This document shows positions 38,957-47,045 of a stretch of 64,000 nucleotides of DNA, one piece after another. Positions within the stretch are counted from its first letter, which is position 1. Each line of letters opens with the position of its first letter. Source of the stretch: Vicugna pacos. Its lineage: Eukaryota; Chordata; Mammalia; Artiodactyla; Camelidae. The stretch spans positions 2,604,001-2,668,000 of the forward strand of contig NC_133018.1 of NCBI RefSeq assembly GCF_048564905.1. The letters run 5' to 3'. Under the pieces are notes generated by a model. It was given only the letters and a program-made list of their open reading frames with translations, made no database searches and was not told where the DNA came from. The position numbers and the translations under genes were made by a program.

Positions 38957-41084
38957 TTAAAAAAATAACAAAGGAGGAATTTGGACACAGACCACGGGGA
39001 GACACCACGTGAAGATGAGGAGGGTACTGTAGTGATGAGCCTCCAGGTAAGGACCCAGCCCCACCGACACCTGACCTGGGACCTGCAGCCTCCAGGACCC
39101 CCAGACAACATGTTCCTGCTGCTCAGGCTGCCCAGCCTGTGGTGTCTGGTCACAGCCGCCCCAGGAGAGGACTCCAGGGAGCATGGGATCCACGGGATGT
39201 GTCTGGAAGGCCAGGCTGTGTGCAGCCCAGGGATCCTTGGGCAAGGTGGGTCATTCGGGGCTGTTGGTGAAGGGGGTCCCTTGGTGGGGGGGCCACTGTC
39301 AGAGTAACGGAAGCCATGACCTTGGCATGGCTTGAAGAGGGACGTGACGTGATCTGAATGGGCTTTTCCAGACCTCCCTGACCTTGCCTCGGAGGGTGGA
39401 CTGAGGGGCAAGCACTGGGTCTGGCAGTGGATGGAAGGGGACCGGCCAGGTCTGCAGTGAGTCTCCGGGCCCAGTGAGGTCAAGGGCCCTGAGGCCAGGG
39501 GGCATGTGGTCTGGGTGGATGAATGGGGCAGAGAGCACCAGAGAAATGGGGTGACTCCAGGAGCGCCGCCTGGGGCCATGTCTGGGGAGCGAGACATGGT
39601 TGGCTGCTTCAAAAGTGACATTCAGGCTACCCAGAACAGAGCTGGGGTCAGCACAGGCGGGTGTGGGAAAGCAAACGGGGGGAAGGGGAGACTCCAGGCA
39701 GAAGCAAAGGGATGCTGGAGGCTCCTGGGAAGTCTGGGGGTGCAGAGACTGGACCCAGGGCATAGGGGGTGCCCCTACAGCCTCCAGGACACACCGTGAG
39801 CCTGTCCCTGAGGGCCAGGCCCCGCCCAGGGTGGCCATGACTGTGCCAGGCTGACACTGGCTTTCCCTGAGAGCAAGGACCTCCTGATAGCTGGGCAGGT
39901 GGTCACGTCCCTCTGGGCATCCATGGTGTATCTACAGATGGGCTCAGGGACCTAGTGGGATAACTATGTAATTTTTTAAAATGAGAGTGACTTCAGCGAT
40001 GAGGCCTCTGGAACTGCTCTTTTTTATATATATAATCATTTTTTGCAGTGGGGAGGTAATTCGGTTTATTTATTTATTTGGTTTTTCAATGGAGGGACTG
40101 GGGATTGAACCCAGGGCCTTGTGCAAGCTAAGCATGAGCCCTGCCACTTGAGCTCTACCCTCCCCACCGGAACTGCTTCTGCAAAACCACCAGCCAAGAT
40201 GGGAGAAGTGAGTTCCTCTGCGGCACAGGCATTTCCTGCCAGCCGCTGGGCTTCCCTTACTCCACTGGGTTCTCCTGCTCCCGGTGAGGGTAAGGGACAC
40301 AGCCCAGCAGCTTCCTGCAGGCCAGCCAAGCCTGCTGGGGGCAGGGCAGCTTCCAGCCATGAGACCAGACAATGCCTGGCTGTGGGCCACGGCCTGGCTC
40401 CCTGGCACCCCTCTCGCCTCATCCAGGGGTCCCATCCAGCACCCTGAGGCTCCTAAAGACGCCAGTGACTAGGAACCCGAGACATGCTCTTGTGCAGCCC
40501 TCCTTGGGGTTTCCAAGGAGCGTACAGTCCAGCAGCAGAAAGTGAAAATATACATCAGTGGTTACAGCATCAGGGACACGCTGCCTGGGGACCTGAGACA
40601 TGATCACTGACAATGAGGGGTGGGTGGGAATGGGATGTAAATCACCATGGCCCTGAACTTGGTGATCTGACCTCGGGACAGCTCATGCCAGATTCCATTT
40701 TCAACCCTGAGAACCCCACGGACCAACACAGGCTGTGAGATGGGGTGTTTCTGTTGTTCTAACCCACCTGGTCTGTGGTGCTTTGTCACGGCCGCCCTGG
40801 CAAAGCCCTTGGACACTGAGCAGAGGTGCAGGGTCAAGTCAGCACCCGTGCTCCCCTCCCGGCCCCCCCCCCCGTGCCCTGGCCCACCTGCCGCCCAGGA
40901 GGCCCATCACCAGGTCAGCCAGCTCGCCCTCCACCTCCTCCTGGCTGAAGACTGTCCCAGGGACCCTCCATGGCAGAGGACTCTCCGGGCTCAGTGGGGC
41001 TGGGAATTGATGGAGGAACGCGTCCACGAAGCCAGGGGTCTCCTCTGCTGTCTGACTGCTGGGCTGCGGGGCTGCAGAGGCCAT
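28181..41084 (-). CDS. PPM1F: PPM1F (POPX2), Mg2+/Mn2+-dependent protein phosphatase 1F, complete CDS
   Basis: A PP2C-family serine/threonine phosphatase that dephosphorylates CaMKII and PAK kinases and binds PIX proteins. Seven coding exons join as 41084-40888, 38243-38107, 34057-33855, 33283-33095, 31463-31320, 29568-29475, 28518-28181, giving 1302 nt and 433 residues (human about 454). Residues 1-66 are a poorly conserved head, 95-108 an acidic stretch, and 112 onwards the PP2C fold. Metal-binding and catalytic motifs are all present: FDGHGG at 190-195 (D191), LGDSQV at 265-270, CDGFFDVV at 352-359 (D353) and [11 protein letters not shown] at 394-404 (D397). All junctions are GT/AG with matching phase. 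The start was chosen by alignment with human MSSGAPQK... and by a strong context (GGGCATGG). A CpG island at about 44.4-45.0 kb holds the non-coding exon 1. The protein is shorter than human mainly in the head, the acidic stretch and the tail. Confidence 0.97.
29475..29568 (-). CDS. PPM1F: PPM1F coding exon 6
   Basis: Residues 291-321 plus one base. Encodes [19 protein letters not shown] and [13 protein letters not shown], the PP2C 'RVNGxLAVSRAxGD' motif. Acceptor CCGCAG, donor GTGAGTC. Confidence 0.96.
30799..30812 (-). promoter_or_regulatory. CTCF-like motif, reverse
   Basis: Minus strand CCACCAGAGGGCGA matches the CTCF core at 13 of 14 positions. It lies in the intron between PPM1F coding exons 5 and 6. 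Confidence 0.5.
31320..31463 (-). CDS. PPM1F: PPM1F coding exon 5
   Basis: Residues 243-290, in phase 0 at both ends. [20 protein letters not shown] and [20 protein letters not shown] hold the SGTT and GDS motifs of PP2C. Acceptor CTGCAG is followed by a second CAG, so a one-residue NAGNAG-type choice is possible (Q243 present or absent). Confidence 0.96.
31655..31865 (+). repeat. Old L1 3'-end fragment
   Basis: Contains aacctctggggtgatgaata, ctgttactgtgctaaggggt and gtcaattatacctcagaaaa: the L1 3' terminus, diverged. Lies in a PPM1F intron. Confidence 0.6.
32120..32365 (+). mobile_element. Tigger-type (Tc1/mariner) DNA transposon end
   Basis: Matches the terminal part of Tigger1/Tigger3 in order: gctgacactagcatttttta, gcaataaggtatttttaaac, tttatatgcactggaaaacg, caagatcgccaaggtctgcctg ending at the inverted repeat. 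Only one end is visible; no transposase frame remains. Confidence 0.75.
33095..33283 (-). CDS. PPM1F: PPM1F coding exon 4
   Basis: Residues 180-242, phase 0 at both ends. Starts [20 protein letters not shown] with the PP2C signature and ends [13 protein letters not shown]. Acceptor CACAAG (an AAG acceptor), donor GTGAGAC. Confidence 0.96.
33855..34057 (-). CDS. PPM1F: PPM1F coding exon 3
   Basis: Residues 113-179 with L112 split across the junction. Encodes [20 protein letters not shown] then [20 protein letters not shown], the start of the PP2C fold with the RMED motif. Acceptor CCGCAG, donor GTGAGTG. Confidence 0.96.
34285..34990 (+). repeat. Old L1 3'-end fragment
   Basis: Order of taattgtacctcaattagaa, tccaatgacagagtaaatta, cctgggactcacatcccaga, ccaggtgtccttcaaggggc, caccataattccatttatgt is that of a diverged L1M 3' end. 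Frames here are not genes. Confidence 0.6.
35400..35635. repeat. CT-rich (polypyrimidine) low-complexity tract
   Basis: About 230 bases of almost pure C and T on the plus strand with TCTC and TCTG units, thus GA-rich in the PPM1F transcript. Open frames here code for runs of S, L, P and R and are spurious. Confidence 0.9.
35640..35910 (+). mobile_element. LTR-type fossil, 3' part (MaLR-like), uncertain
   Basis: The end (cagaaactgtgggataacaa, atgtttattgtttcaagtgg, ctgttatgtaacaacaggga) resembles the 3' part of MaLR-type LTRs, whose typical ending is 'gaaataaatgtttgttgtttaagccac'. It is old, partial and broken. Confidence 0.4.
36928..36943 (+). promoter_or_regulatory. CTCF-like motif, forward
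   Basis: CCAGCAGGTGGCGCTA fits the CTCF consensus at every position. It is in the intron between PPM1F coding exons 2 and 3 and faces the reverse-oriented motifs at 42583 and 44874. Confidence 0.6.
37190..37325 (+). repeat. Possible L1 3'-end fragment
   Basis: Contains gacacactgtacacttgggt and cagttatgtcaataaaaaaa, like the terminal 'actgtacactt...tcaataaa' of an old L1. Confidence 0.45.
38107..38243 (-). CDS. PPM1F: PPM1F coding exon 2
   Basis: Residues 67-111 plus one base, with R66 split at the 5' junction. Encodes [20 protein letters not shown] followed by an acidic run [11 protein letters not shown], shorter than the human run. Acceptor CCTCAG, donor GTGAGTT. Confidence 0.95.
38610..39180 (+). 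mobile_element. MLT1-type MaLR LTR fossil, split by a SINE
   Basis: Opens with cttacaggttgaactgtgtc, ccccaaaattcatgataaag, gtcacagaatgtgaccttat and gtagggtgggcccctaatcc, the first half of an MLT1 LTR, and resumes after the Vic-1 insertion with cagcctccaggaccc and ctggtcacagccgcc. It is an old broken fossil of mammalian ERVL-MaLR type. The SINE is inserted into it and is therefore younger. Confidence 0.7.
38800..38960 (+). mobile_element. Vic-1-type SINE with an AAT tail, inserted in an MLT1 LTR
   Basis: tRNA-like head tatatagctcaggtggtaca then catgcacaaggtttcggttt, body tgaacctaattacctcccca and a tail of about ten AAT units at 38923-38953. It splits the surrounding MLT1-type LTR. Confidence 0.85.
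40019..40167 (-). mobile_element. Vic-1-type SINE, minus strand
   Basis: Reversed head ggggattgaacccagggcct and caagctaagcatgagccctg, preceded by gaggtaattcggtttattta. Lies between PPM1F coding exons 1 and 2. Confidence 0.85.
40690..40815 (+). mobile_element. MLT1-type LTR end, fragment
   Basis: The words ctgtgagatggggtgtttct, acccacctggtctgtggtgc and tttgtcacggccgccctggc match the 3' end of MLT1. Short, broken fossil. Confidence 0.5.
40888..41084 (-). CDS. PPM1F: PPM1F coding exon 1 (with start codon)
   Basis: Residues 1-65 plus two bases. The full exon begins at 41133 after acceptor TCCACAG, with 49 bases of 5' UTR. It encodes [20 protein letters not shown], then [19 protein letters not shown], which aligns with human from residue 1. 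Donor is GTGGGC, weaker than the others. An out-of-frame ATG lies 11 bases upstream of the start. Confidence 0.95.
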
Positions 41085-41095
41085 GCCCAGGGCAT
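40991..41095 (-). other. Upstream ORF overlapping the PPM1F start
   Basis: An ATG 11 bases before the PPM1F start opens a 34-codon frame ([20 protein letters not shown]...) that ends within the CDS exon. Its context (GGGGATGC) is weaker than that of the main start (GGGCATGG). It may lower PPM1F translation by leaky scanning, if it lies in the mature mRNA as the exon layout implies. Confidence 0.6.
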
Positions 41096-42582
41096 CCCCG
41101 GGGGCTGCTGCCGGGCCCCTGTCAGTCTTCACTCTGTGGAGGGACAAGAGGCTCAGCAAGAACCCAGGCTGGGGATGCCCGCAGTCTCGGGGACTCACCA
41201 CCCAGGCGGGGTGGGGTGTCCTTGTCCAGAGCACACAGGTCTCCTGGAGGAATAAGGACTGGGCTCAGAAGGGCAGGCCCGGGGGACGGGGAGAGGGAAA
41301 GCGGACTGGGAAGGCAAAAGGCACAGGGTACAGGGAGAAAAAAAAACACACAAAATCTCTCTTCTGTCAGAGACAGGAATTGAAAGTTAATTTCTTGATG
41401 TAGACACGTGCGAATAACTCAGAAAGAAGGGGCATGTGTGATGGAAGGTTCTGGAGACAGGCTCACACACCTTGTCACCCTTCCATGTCCTCACAAGGGA
41501 ACACAGTACAGCCCCAGGCTGCAAAGAGCAAACAGGGAATACAGATGAAAGGTGCTCAATAAAAAGAGCAATCAGGTGAGAGCAGGACCGACACCCACAC
41601 TGTAACCACGAGGGAGACTGTGTGACCGGGGACCAGGCCAAGCTGGCCTGAGCCAATGACAAACAACAGAAAGATGGCGCAAATCTCCCAGCAAGCTCAG
41701 ATGCCCCTGGGCAGAGAGAGGCCAAGCTGCCTCTTGGGCCTGCAAACTGCTCTGGCCTGTTGCTCGGGAGAGAAACGTAACACTGAACCGCCCCGGGAAA
41801 CAGCTGGCTGCCCAGCTCCCTTGCAATTCTGGGCCCAGAAATAAATACTCTGTAGGCCCTGAAATCCAGGCAGCTCGGAACAGGCTCCCTAGATGAGTGA
41901 TGAGGATCCAGCGGGAGGGCAGCAGGCTCACTGACCTCCCAGGATGCACGTGAGGGCTCATGGCCTAAAGTACAGATTCCAAGACCCCTGCCTTCGACCT
42001 CACGGCCGGCTGGGGGATTGTGGGGGACGCAGGAACCTCCTTTTTGCCTCCCAGCCTTCAGATGCTGCTTCCCGGGCCTGGAGCCCCTTCTCCTGTGTCT
42101 GCTTGTTTCTCTGGGGGAAAGCGGACAGGTGGGTGTCACAGGACCCAGCAGACTTGTTTCCGCATCCCATGGAGGAGTAAAGGGCCAGGAAATGAGCTGG
42201 GACACAGCCTTCCTTCTCTGGGGCCAGCTGGGGTAGGGACACAAGTAATTTCCTGCCTCGCCCATCCTCTTCTCCACAAACTCCTGGATCTGTGATGTCC
42301 ACCACACTGATAGGAACCTGGAGCCTGGACAACAGCCAGAGGGAGGAACTCCTACCCACAAAGGGGCCTAGAGGCAGCCCTGGGAGTGCCAGGAGGGGTG
42401 GGGGCAGGGCCGTGGCTCAGAGCTCTCCGAGGACCGGCTAAGGAGCAGGTCTCTGGAACAACGGTGGCCAGCAGGCAGGCAGCAGGACTGGGATGTGGTG
42501 GAGCTGGATCTGGTGGGGAGTCCTGACCAGGGAGCTGCTGAGAGGCTAGGGGGTGGGGTAGGACACTGGGCCACCAGCCCCA

Positions 42583-42596
42583 CTGCCACCTGCTGG
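42583..42596 (-). promoter_or_regulatory. CTCF-like motif, reverse
   Basis: Minus strand CCAGCAGGTGGCAG is a perfect match to the CTCF core. It lies in the PPM1F first intron. Confidence 0.6.
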
Positions 42597-43059
42597 ACCA
42601 GTTTGGCCAAACACACCTGCGGCCAGGTGTTCCCTCTCCTAGAAGGACACCCCCTACACTGCTCAAGAGCAGGCAGTGGCGGTGGAATAAAGGTGCTGCT
42701 AGCCCAGAGCCCCAGGGCCGCAGTCCTCGTCCTCTGAGCACGTTTCCTCTCTCACCTCCCAGTACCCTGTGGGTATTACCCCCACATTACAGGTGGGGCT
42801 GTAGCAAAAGGGTCAAGTCACTTGCCCTGGGGGGTCAGGCTGGGGTGGGGCTGCAGAGTCTGGCTCCTCCTCACTGGATGGCACCCTGCCCACCCCTCAG
42901 AGGCTGGCAGCTCTCACAGACCCTCTCCCATTTCTGTGCCCACTGCCTGCGGCAAGGCCTGGCTCTGAGGCTTCTTGGGTCCGCCTCCGCTGAATCGGCA
43001 CCTCTGGGTGCCGCGCACTGTCATCCCTGCATCCCCAGCACTTCTGCTTACACCTGACC

Positions 43060-43480
43060 CCAGAAAGTTCACTTTTCCGTTTTTTTCCATTTAAATATTT
43101 ATTTTGCTCTAGTTTACCCGTTTTGATTCAGAAGCTCAGTTAATACATATTTGTACAACTGTGTTTTTCTAGGCACTCAACTACCTGTTGAGTCCTGTTC
43201 GACTTTGGAACAGGAGTGAAGAGAGAGAAAGCGATAAACTGCATCATTGTTACAAAAGTATCATATTCATTGTTAAAAATGTTCCCAGTGGAGACTCCTG
43301 TCTCTTCGTTCATAAATAACCACTGGGAAGAGTATGGTGTAAATCCATCCAGATCTTTTCCTACATATACATGTTTTTCCTCTTAAGGTACTTTTTGCAC
43401 ACAATTCACTGTCCTATCCATTCTGAAGTGTGTATTTCTGCTGCATTAGGCACATTCACGTTGTTTTACAGGCTTGACTT
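43060..43480 (+). repeat. Possible L1M-type fragment
   Basis: AT-rich stretch with taaatccatccagatctttt, cctacatatacatgtttttc and tgcacacaattcactgtcc, similar in type to 19575-19900 and 21240-21560. Family uncertain. Confidence 0.35.
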
Positions 43481-43484
43481 CTCA

Positions 43485-43565
43485 CAAGATTAGAAGCTCC
43501 CTGAGGTCAGGTCCCACCCCATTGTCTCGGGTATAATGCAGCCTCTGGGCAGCGCAGCGGCACCT
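43485..43565 (+). repeat. L2 3'-end relic
   Basis: agattagaagctccctgagg, tcaggtcccaccccattgtc and cagcggcacctggcaaatg follow the L2 3' UTR order (actgtaagctcc...cagggac...cctggcac). Confidence 0.5.
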
Positions 43566-43794
43566 GGCAAATGCGAGGGCAGAGGGAAGGTGTCAGCTTC
43601 CTCCTGACACCCCCAGTGGCTGGGGTGTGCAGCCTGAGGCTTGGCCCCTTGAAAGAGGAAGCGGAGAGACATTGTGGCTGCAGGGGCCAGCAGCACACAG
43701 GTCTAAAGGACACGGCTGGCTGCAGGGGATACCGCAAAGGAATTCCAGGAATGAACACGTGCGGGAGGTTGGCGAAGTGGTATTTGTCCTGCTA

Positions 43795-43930
43795 ACCTCT
43801 CACAACTATGCTGATAAGTACAAGCCGTTAGGACACATCACAGATGAAGGAACAGGCTCAGGGAGGGTCAGCAACCCGACCAGGGCCACACAGGCAGGAA
43901 ATGGCCAAGCTGGACTCAGGTGGGGGCTTC
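43795..43930 (+). repeat. MIR-type relic
   Basis: Contains cagatgaaggaacaggctca, gggagggtcagcaacccgac and cagggccacacaggcaggaa, the MIR tail. Confidence 0.55.
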
Positions 43931-44199
43931 CCATGCCTTTGTCACTTCCAGCCCGTTGCAGGAGGAAGTGTAAAACAGGCCGGATGTGGCACAAAAGGCA
44001 GCAGGGAGCCTCGCGGTATAGCTCCAGTGGTGGGAGCAGAGCTCACCCACAGAACTGTGCCTCGGGAATGTGGGGAGTGCGTGTGTCACCCAGGGGGAAG
44101 AGTCCCGCTGAGTGGGAGGCTGCGGGGAGGGGCCCATCGCCAGGCCCAGGCCCTGGCTCCACTATGTTAGGTCCTGCACTGAAATCCCGTCAGCCAGGT

Positions 44200-44320
44200 A
44201 CCGTTTCTCCCTGCTGCACAGAGAGGTTAAGGGGCTTGCCTGAAGTCACCAGCTGGAGCGATGGAGCCCGTCGCCTGCCTCCCTGCCTGAGGTTCAATCT
44301 CACACGTCTGGCTAAGCTGC
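44200..44320 (+). repeat. MIR-type relic
   Basis: Contains cagagaggttaaggggcttg and cctgaagtcaccagctggag, the MIR tail wording, upstream of the PPM1F CpG island. Confidence 0.5.
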
Positions 44321-44752
44321 TGCAGCCCACGCACTCGCCTTAATTAAAACACCTTTAACACACTGGGGTAGGGGTCAGGGTAGGGGCAGGCCCGGGCTGG
44401 GGGCGCTGGGACAGAGCTGCGGGGTAGGGGCCAGGGCAGGGGCTCCTCACCCTCTGTACCCCATCCTGCATCATGGCCCTCGGTGCACGGCCCCGGCTCG
44501 GCCACACCCCCGCGGGCCCGTCGTCCCGCACGGTGCACCCTCGGCGCCGGGCCCCCGAGCCTGCCTCGGGCTCCCGGGTCCCGGCTGCTGCCCCCGCTCT
44601 TCAGCCGCCACTCGGCCCCCAGCCCCTCGCGGCGCCCCAGCCCCCTATTCCGCCCCTCTGGCCCCTCAGCGCCCCCGCGGGGACCTCCCCCAGCGCCGCG
44701 GCCCCCGACACGCGCCCCGGGATGCCGCACCCCAGGTCCCCGCGGGCCTCAC

Positions 44753-44840
44753 CTGCCACTCGGCCACCGCGCGCCCAGCGAGCCGCTGCCGGCCGGCCCC
44801 GCCCACTTCCCGTCCGGCCGCCGCAGGCGCCGCGCAGGCG
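44753..44840 (-). other. PPM1F: PPM1F exon 1 (non-coding), 5' end estimated
   Basis: The 3' edge is set by the donor GTGAGG. The 5' edge is inferred from the core of the CpG island and is not seen directly. No ATG in this stretch begins a long frame. Confidence 0.5.
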
Positions 44841-44873
44841 CAGTCGGGCCCAGGAGGGCGGGGCCAGCCTCTG

Positions 44874-44887
44874 CTGCCCCCTGGCGG
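44874..44887 (-). promoter_or_regulatory. CTCF-like motif at the PPM1F promoter, reverse
   Basis: Minus strand CCGCCAGGGGGCAG fits the CTCF core (CCRSYAGRKGGCRS). It lies just upstream of the likely PPM1F start site. Confidence 0.6.
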
Positions 44888-45139
44888 CCCCTCCTGGTGG
44901 GCGCGCGCACCTGCCGCCGGCTGCCCGCGTCCCGCGTCCCGCATCCCGCGTCCCGCACCCCGGTGGCTCTCACCGGCCAGCGCGGCACGTCCCTACCTGC
45001 GGTGGCCGGGTAGATGGGGGACCTCAATCCCTACATCACAGCCCCCAGAAATTAGACAGCTTGCGCAGCCAACAGACGGTAAGCGGCAGAGCAAGGATGC
45101 GAGCCCACACTGCGCGGGGGTCCTCCATACTTGTAAGGG

Positions 45140-45480
45140 CTAACTTCCTATTGCTGGTGACAGTTGTCACAAACGTACACACATTTAATATTTACAAGTC
45201 TGGAGGTCAGAAGCCTCCAAGGTCTCAATGGGCCAAATTCAAGGATCAGCAGGGTGTCTTCCTTCTGGGAGCTCTGGGTAGAATCTGTTCTGCCTTTTTC
45301 AGCTTCCAACAGCCTGGCTCCTTGGCTCAAGCTGCTTCTACCTTCAAAGTCAGGAACAAAAGGACCCTTGTGATGACATCGGGCCACCCAGTTGGACTGG
45401 GATACACTCCCTATTTTAAGTCAGATGAGCAGCCCTATGTCAGTCTGCAGCCCTGACTCCCCTTTGCCACGTAGCTGCAC
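45140..45480 (+). mobile_element. ERVL/MaLR-type LTR fossil (MLT2-like)
   Basis: Order of gtctggaggtcagaagcctc, cttccttctgggagctctgg, gcctttttcagcttccaaca, ggacccttgtgatgacatcg and gggccacccagttggac follows LTRs of the MLT2/ERVL type. Old and broken; subfamily uncertain. Confidence 0.5.
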
Positions 45481-45939
45481 AGGTCCAGGGACAAGGACCT
45501 GAAATGAACAGCTTTGGGGCCTTTCTGTCACTGCCCCAAAAGCCCACAAAAATGTTTTAATGCCGGAAGAGATAATTGAACTTTTAGATCAAAGAAAATG
45601 TTTTGATATATATTAATATATTCATTGTTACATCAATGCAGTTGCTAAGTATAATTAAAAAAACCGTTTTTTTTAATGGAGTAAGGGCCTTGCCCATCTG
45701 ACCTCCAGGTGCACACACTGCCTGTGTCCTTCCAAGAACTAAGGTCTCTGGGATGGTTCACTAACAGGAGGGTTTTGAAGAAAGAGCAGTTTGAAAGGAC
45801 ACCATCTGGGGTGGGTGGGTCTGGAAGGCAGGGGGTGTCCCGGTGGAGAGAGCAGGGCGGAGGGGGCGCTGGCTCATCCGATTCTACTCACACCTTCTTA
45901 GATCCTGTAACCCCATCAGTGTGGTGACCCCAGCAAGAC

Positions 45940-46075
45940 CTAAGGCCACTTCTTATAACCTGTGACCTTGAAAATGTTTCTTAGCCCCCCTGTGCCCAGT
46001 TTCCTTAACAAAAAACAGGGACAGTAGCACCCAATCCAGCTCCGAGGGCTGTTGTGAGACCCTGCCCCAGCGTTT
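45940..46075 (+). repeat. MIR SINE relic
   Basis: aacctgtgaccttgaaaatg, ccctgtgcccagtttcctta and acagggacagtagcacc are the MIR core and tail. Confidence 0.65.
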
Positions 46076-46150
46076 CTCAAAGCGCGCCTGGGACCATCTG
46101 CATCAGAAGGAGCGTAGGGTGAAGTCTGAGAACCACAGTGAGGTGAGGCA
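46060..46150 (-). repeat. MER5-type fragment
   Basis: tttctcaaagcgcgcctggg, accatctgcatcagaagg and gtctgagaaccacagtg resemble a MER5-type (hAT) core. Very short and uncertain, including its strand. Confidence 0.35.
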
Positions 46151-46984
46151 GTCACAGGGCAGGACCTCCCACACTGTAAAGCCCATGAATGCTGATAAAC
46201 TTTAAGTCCCCTCAACTGCAGCCCACACTAGACTCTCTGGAGTGCTAATTGCATTCAAGGCTGGCAGCCAGGAGCTGGCCACTGGAGCGAGGCGCTGCTG
46301 CTTGGCCAGCTGGCCCCTCGTGGGCAGGCACTGGGCCAAGGATTACTTCTGCCCTGCAGCGTCTTGTCAAGCCCTCCTGCTACATTCCTTCCAGTCTCAG
46401 CTCCCGGCTCCACCCTTACAGAAGCAGCCTCCCCACATCACCCAGCCCAGCCAGCCGAGTGCCAGGCTCCAGTATCAGCTGTGACTCCACTCCCAAAATG
46501 GGGAGCCTGTGGGCAACATGTTTCCGGCATTTCTTCCTCTCGTCAGAGCCTGGGCAGGGGTGGAGTCCCAGCGCAGTAAATGTGTGCTGGCCCCATGCGG
46601 TGCCACTCGGGCAGGTGGGTATGGGGAGGGGGCTGGGGAGGGGCAGGTGGCGGCGGCCCCCAGGGTGGTGTGGCACATGAGTGAGATCATGGGTGCCTGA
46701 GGCTCTCACCCGCCTGTCTGAGAGGATGGCTGTTTGACAGTAAGAATGGGACAGGCCCCAGAGCCATGAGGTCAGACCTGCTCAGTGATGCCAGGTGGGG
46801 GGCAAGGGGTGGGAGTGAGGGCCAATGTCCAGGTAGAACCTCCCCGGCCTTTTCTGCACGACACCAGCAGGGAGAACACTCAGGAGGTGTGTGCAGAATG
46901 CAGGGAGGGGCGAGGGAAGGGCTGGAGGGCCAACGGGACGGGCATGACCCTCTGACGGCAGAAAGGCCTCGAGCAGCTGGCTCT

Positions 46985-47045
46985 GGAGAAAACAGAATAT
47001 GTTTAATGATTTCCAAGGACACGGTGTGGAGTCCAGGGTGGGCCA
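46985..47045 (-). other. TOP3B: TOP3B 3' UTR (short)
   Basis: The sequence after the TGA runs only about 60 bases to a likely cleavage site set by the ATTAAA at 47002. A short 3' UTR suits TOP3B. Confidence 0.55.
47002..47007 (-). promoter_or_regulatory. TOP3B: TOP3B polyadenylation signal (ATTAAA)
   Basis: Minus strand ATTAAACAT starts about 38 bases after the stop codon and is followed by a T-rich element (tctgttttctcc). No AATAAA occurs nearer. Confidence 0.6.

Larger units (their letters stand above)
44440..45010 (-). promoter_or_regulatory. PPM1F: PPM1F CpG-island promoter and non-coding exon 1
   Basis: A CpG-dense block of about 570 bases with a consensus donor (GGCAG|GTGAGG) whose last exonic base is 44753 on the minus strand, which fits the non-coding first exon. 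The transcription start should lie a few tens to a hundred bases upstream (about 44.8-44.85 kb). Upstream motifs include an NRF1-like gcgcaggcgcag at 44832-44843, an ETS-like GGGAAGTG (reverse strand at about 44805) and a CTCF-like site at 44874. No TATA box is visible. Confidence 0.75.
45010..46984. other. PPM1F-TOP3B intergenic region
   Basis: About 2 kb between the PPM1F promoter and the end of TOP3B, without a recognisable exon. It contains an LTR-type fossil (45140-45480), a MIR (45940-46075) and a short MER5-like piece (46060-46150). The rest, 46200-46980, is unique GC-rich sequence in which I see nothing further. Confidence 0.7.

Noticed and set aside
44473-45456. 327-codon plus-strand frame over the PPM1F CpG island
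   Set aside because: Product is P, A and R rich, then runs into an LTR-type fossil; antisense to PPM1F exon 1; no domain.
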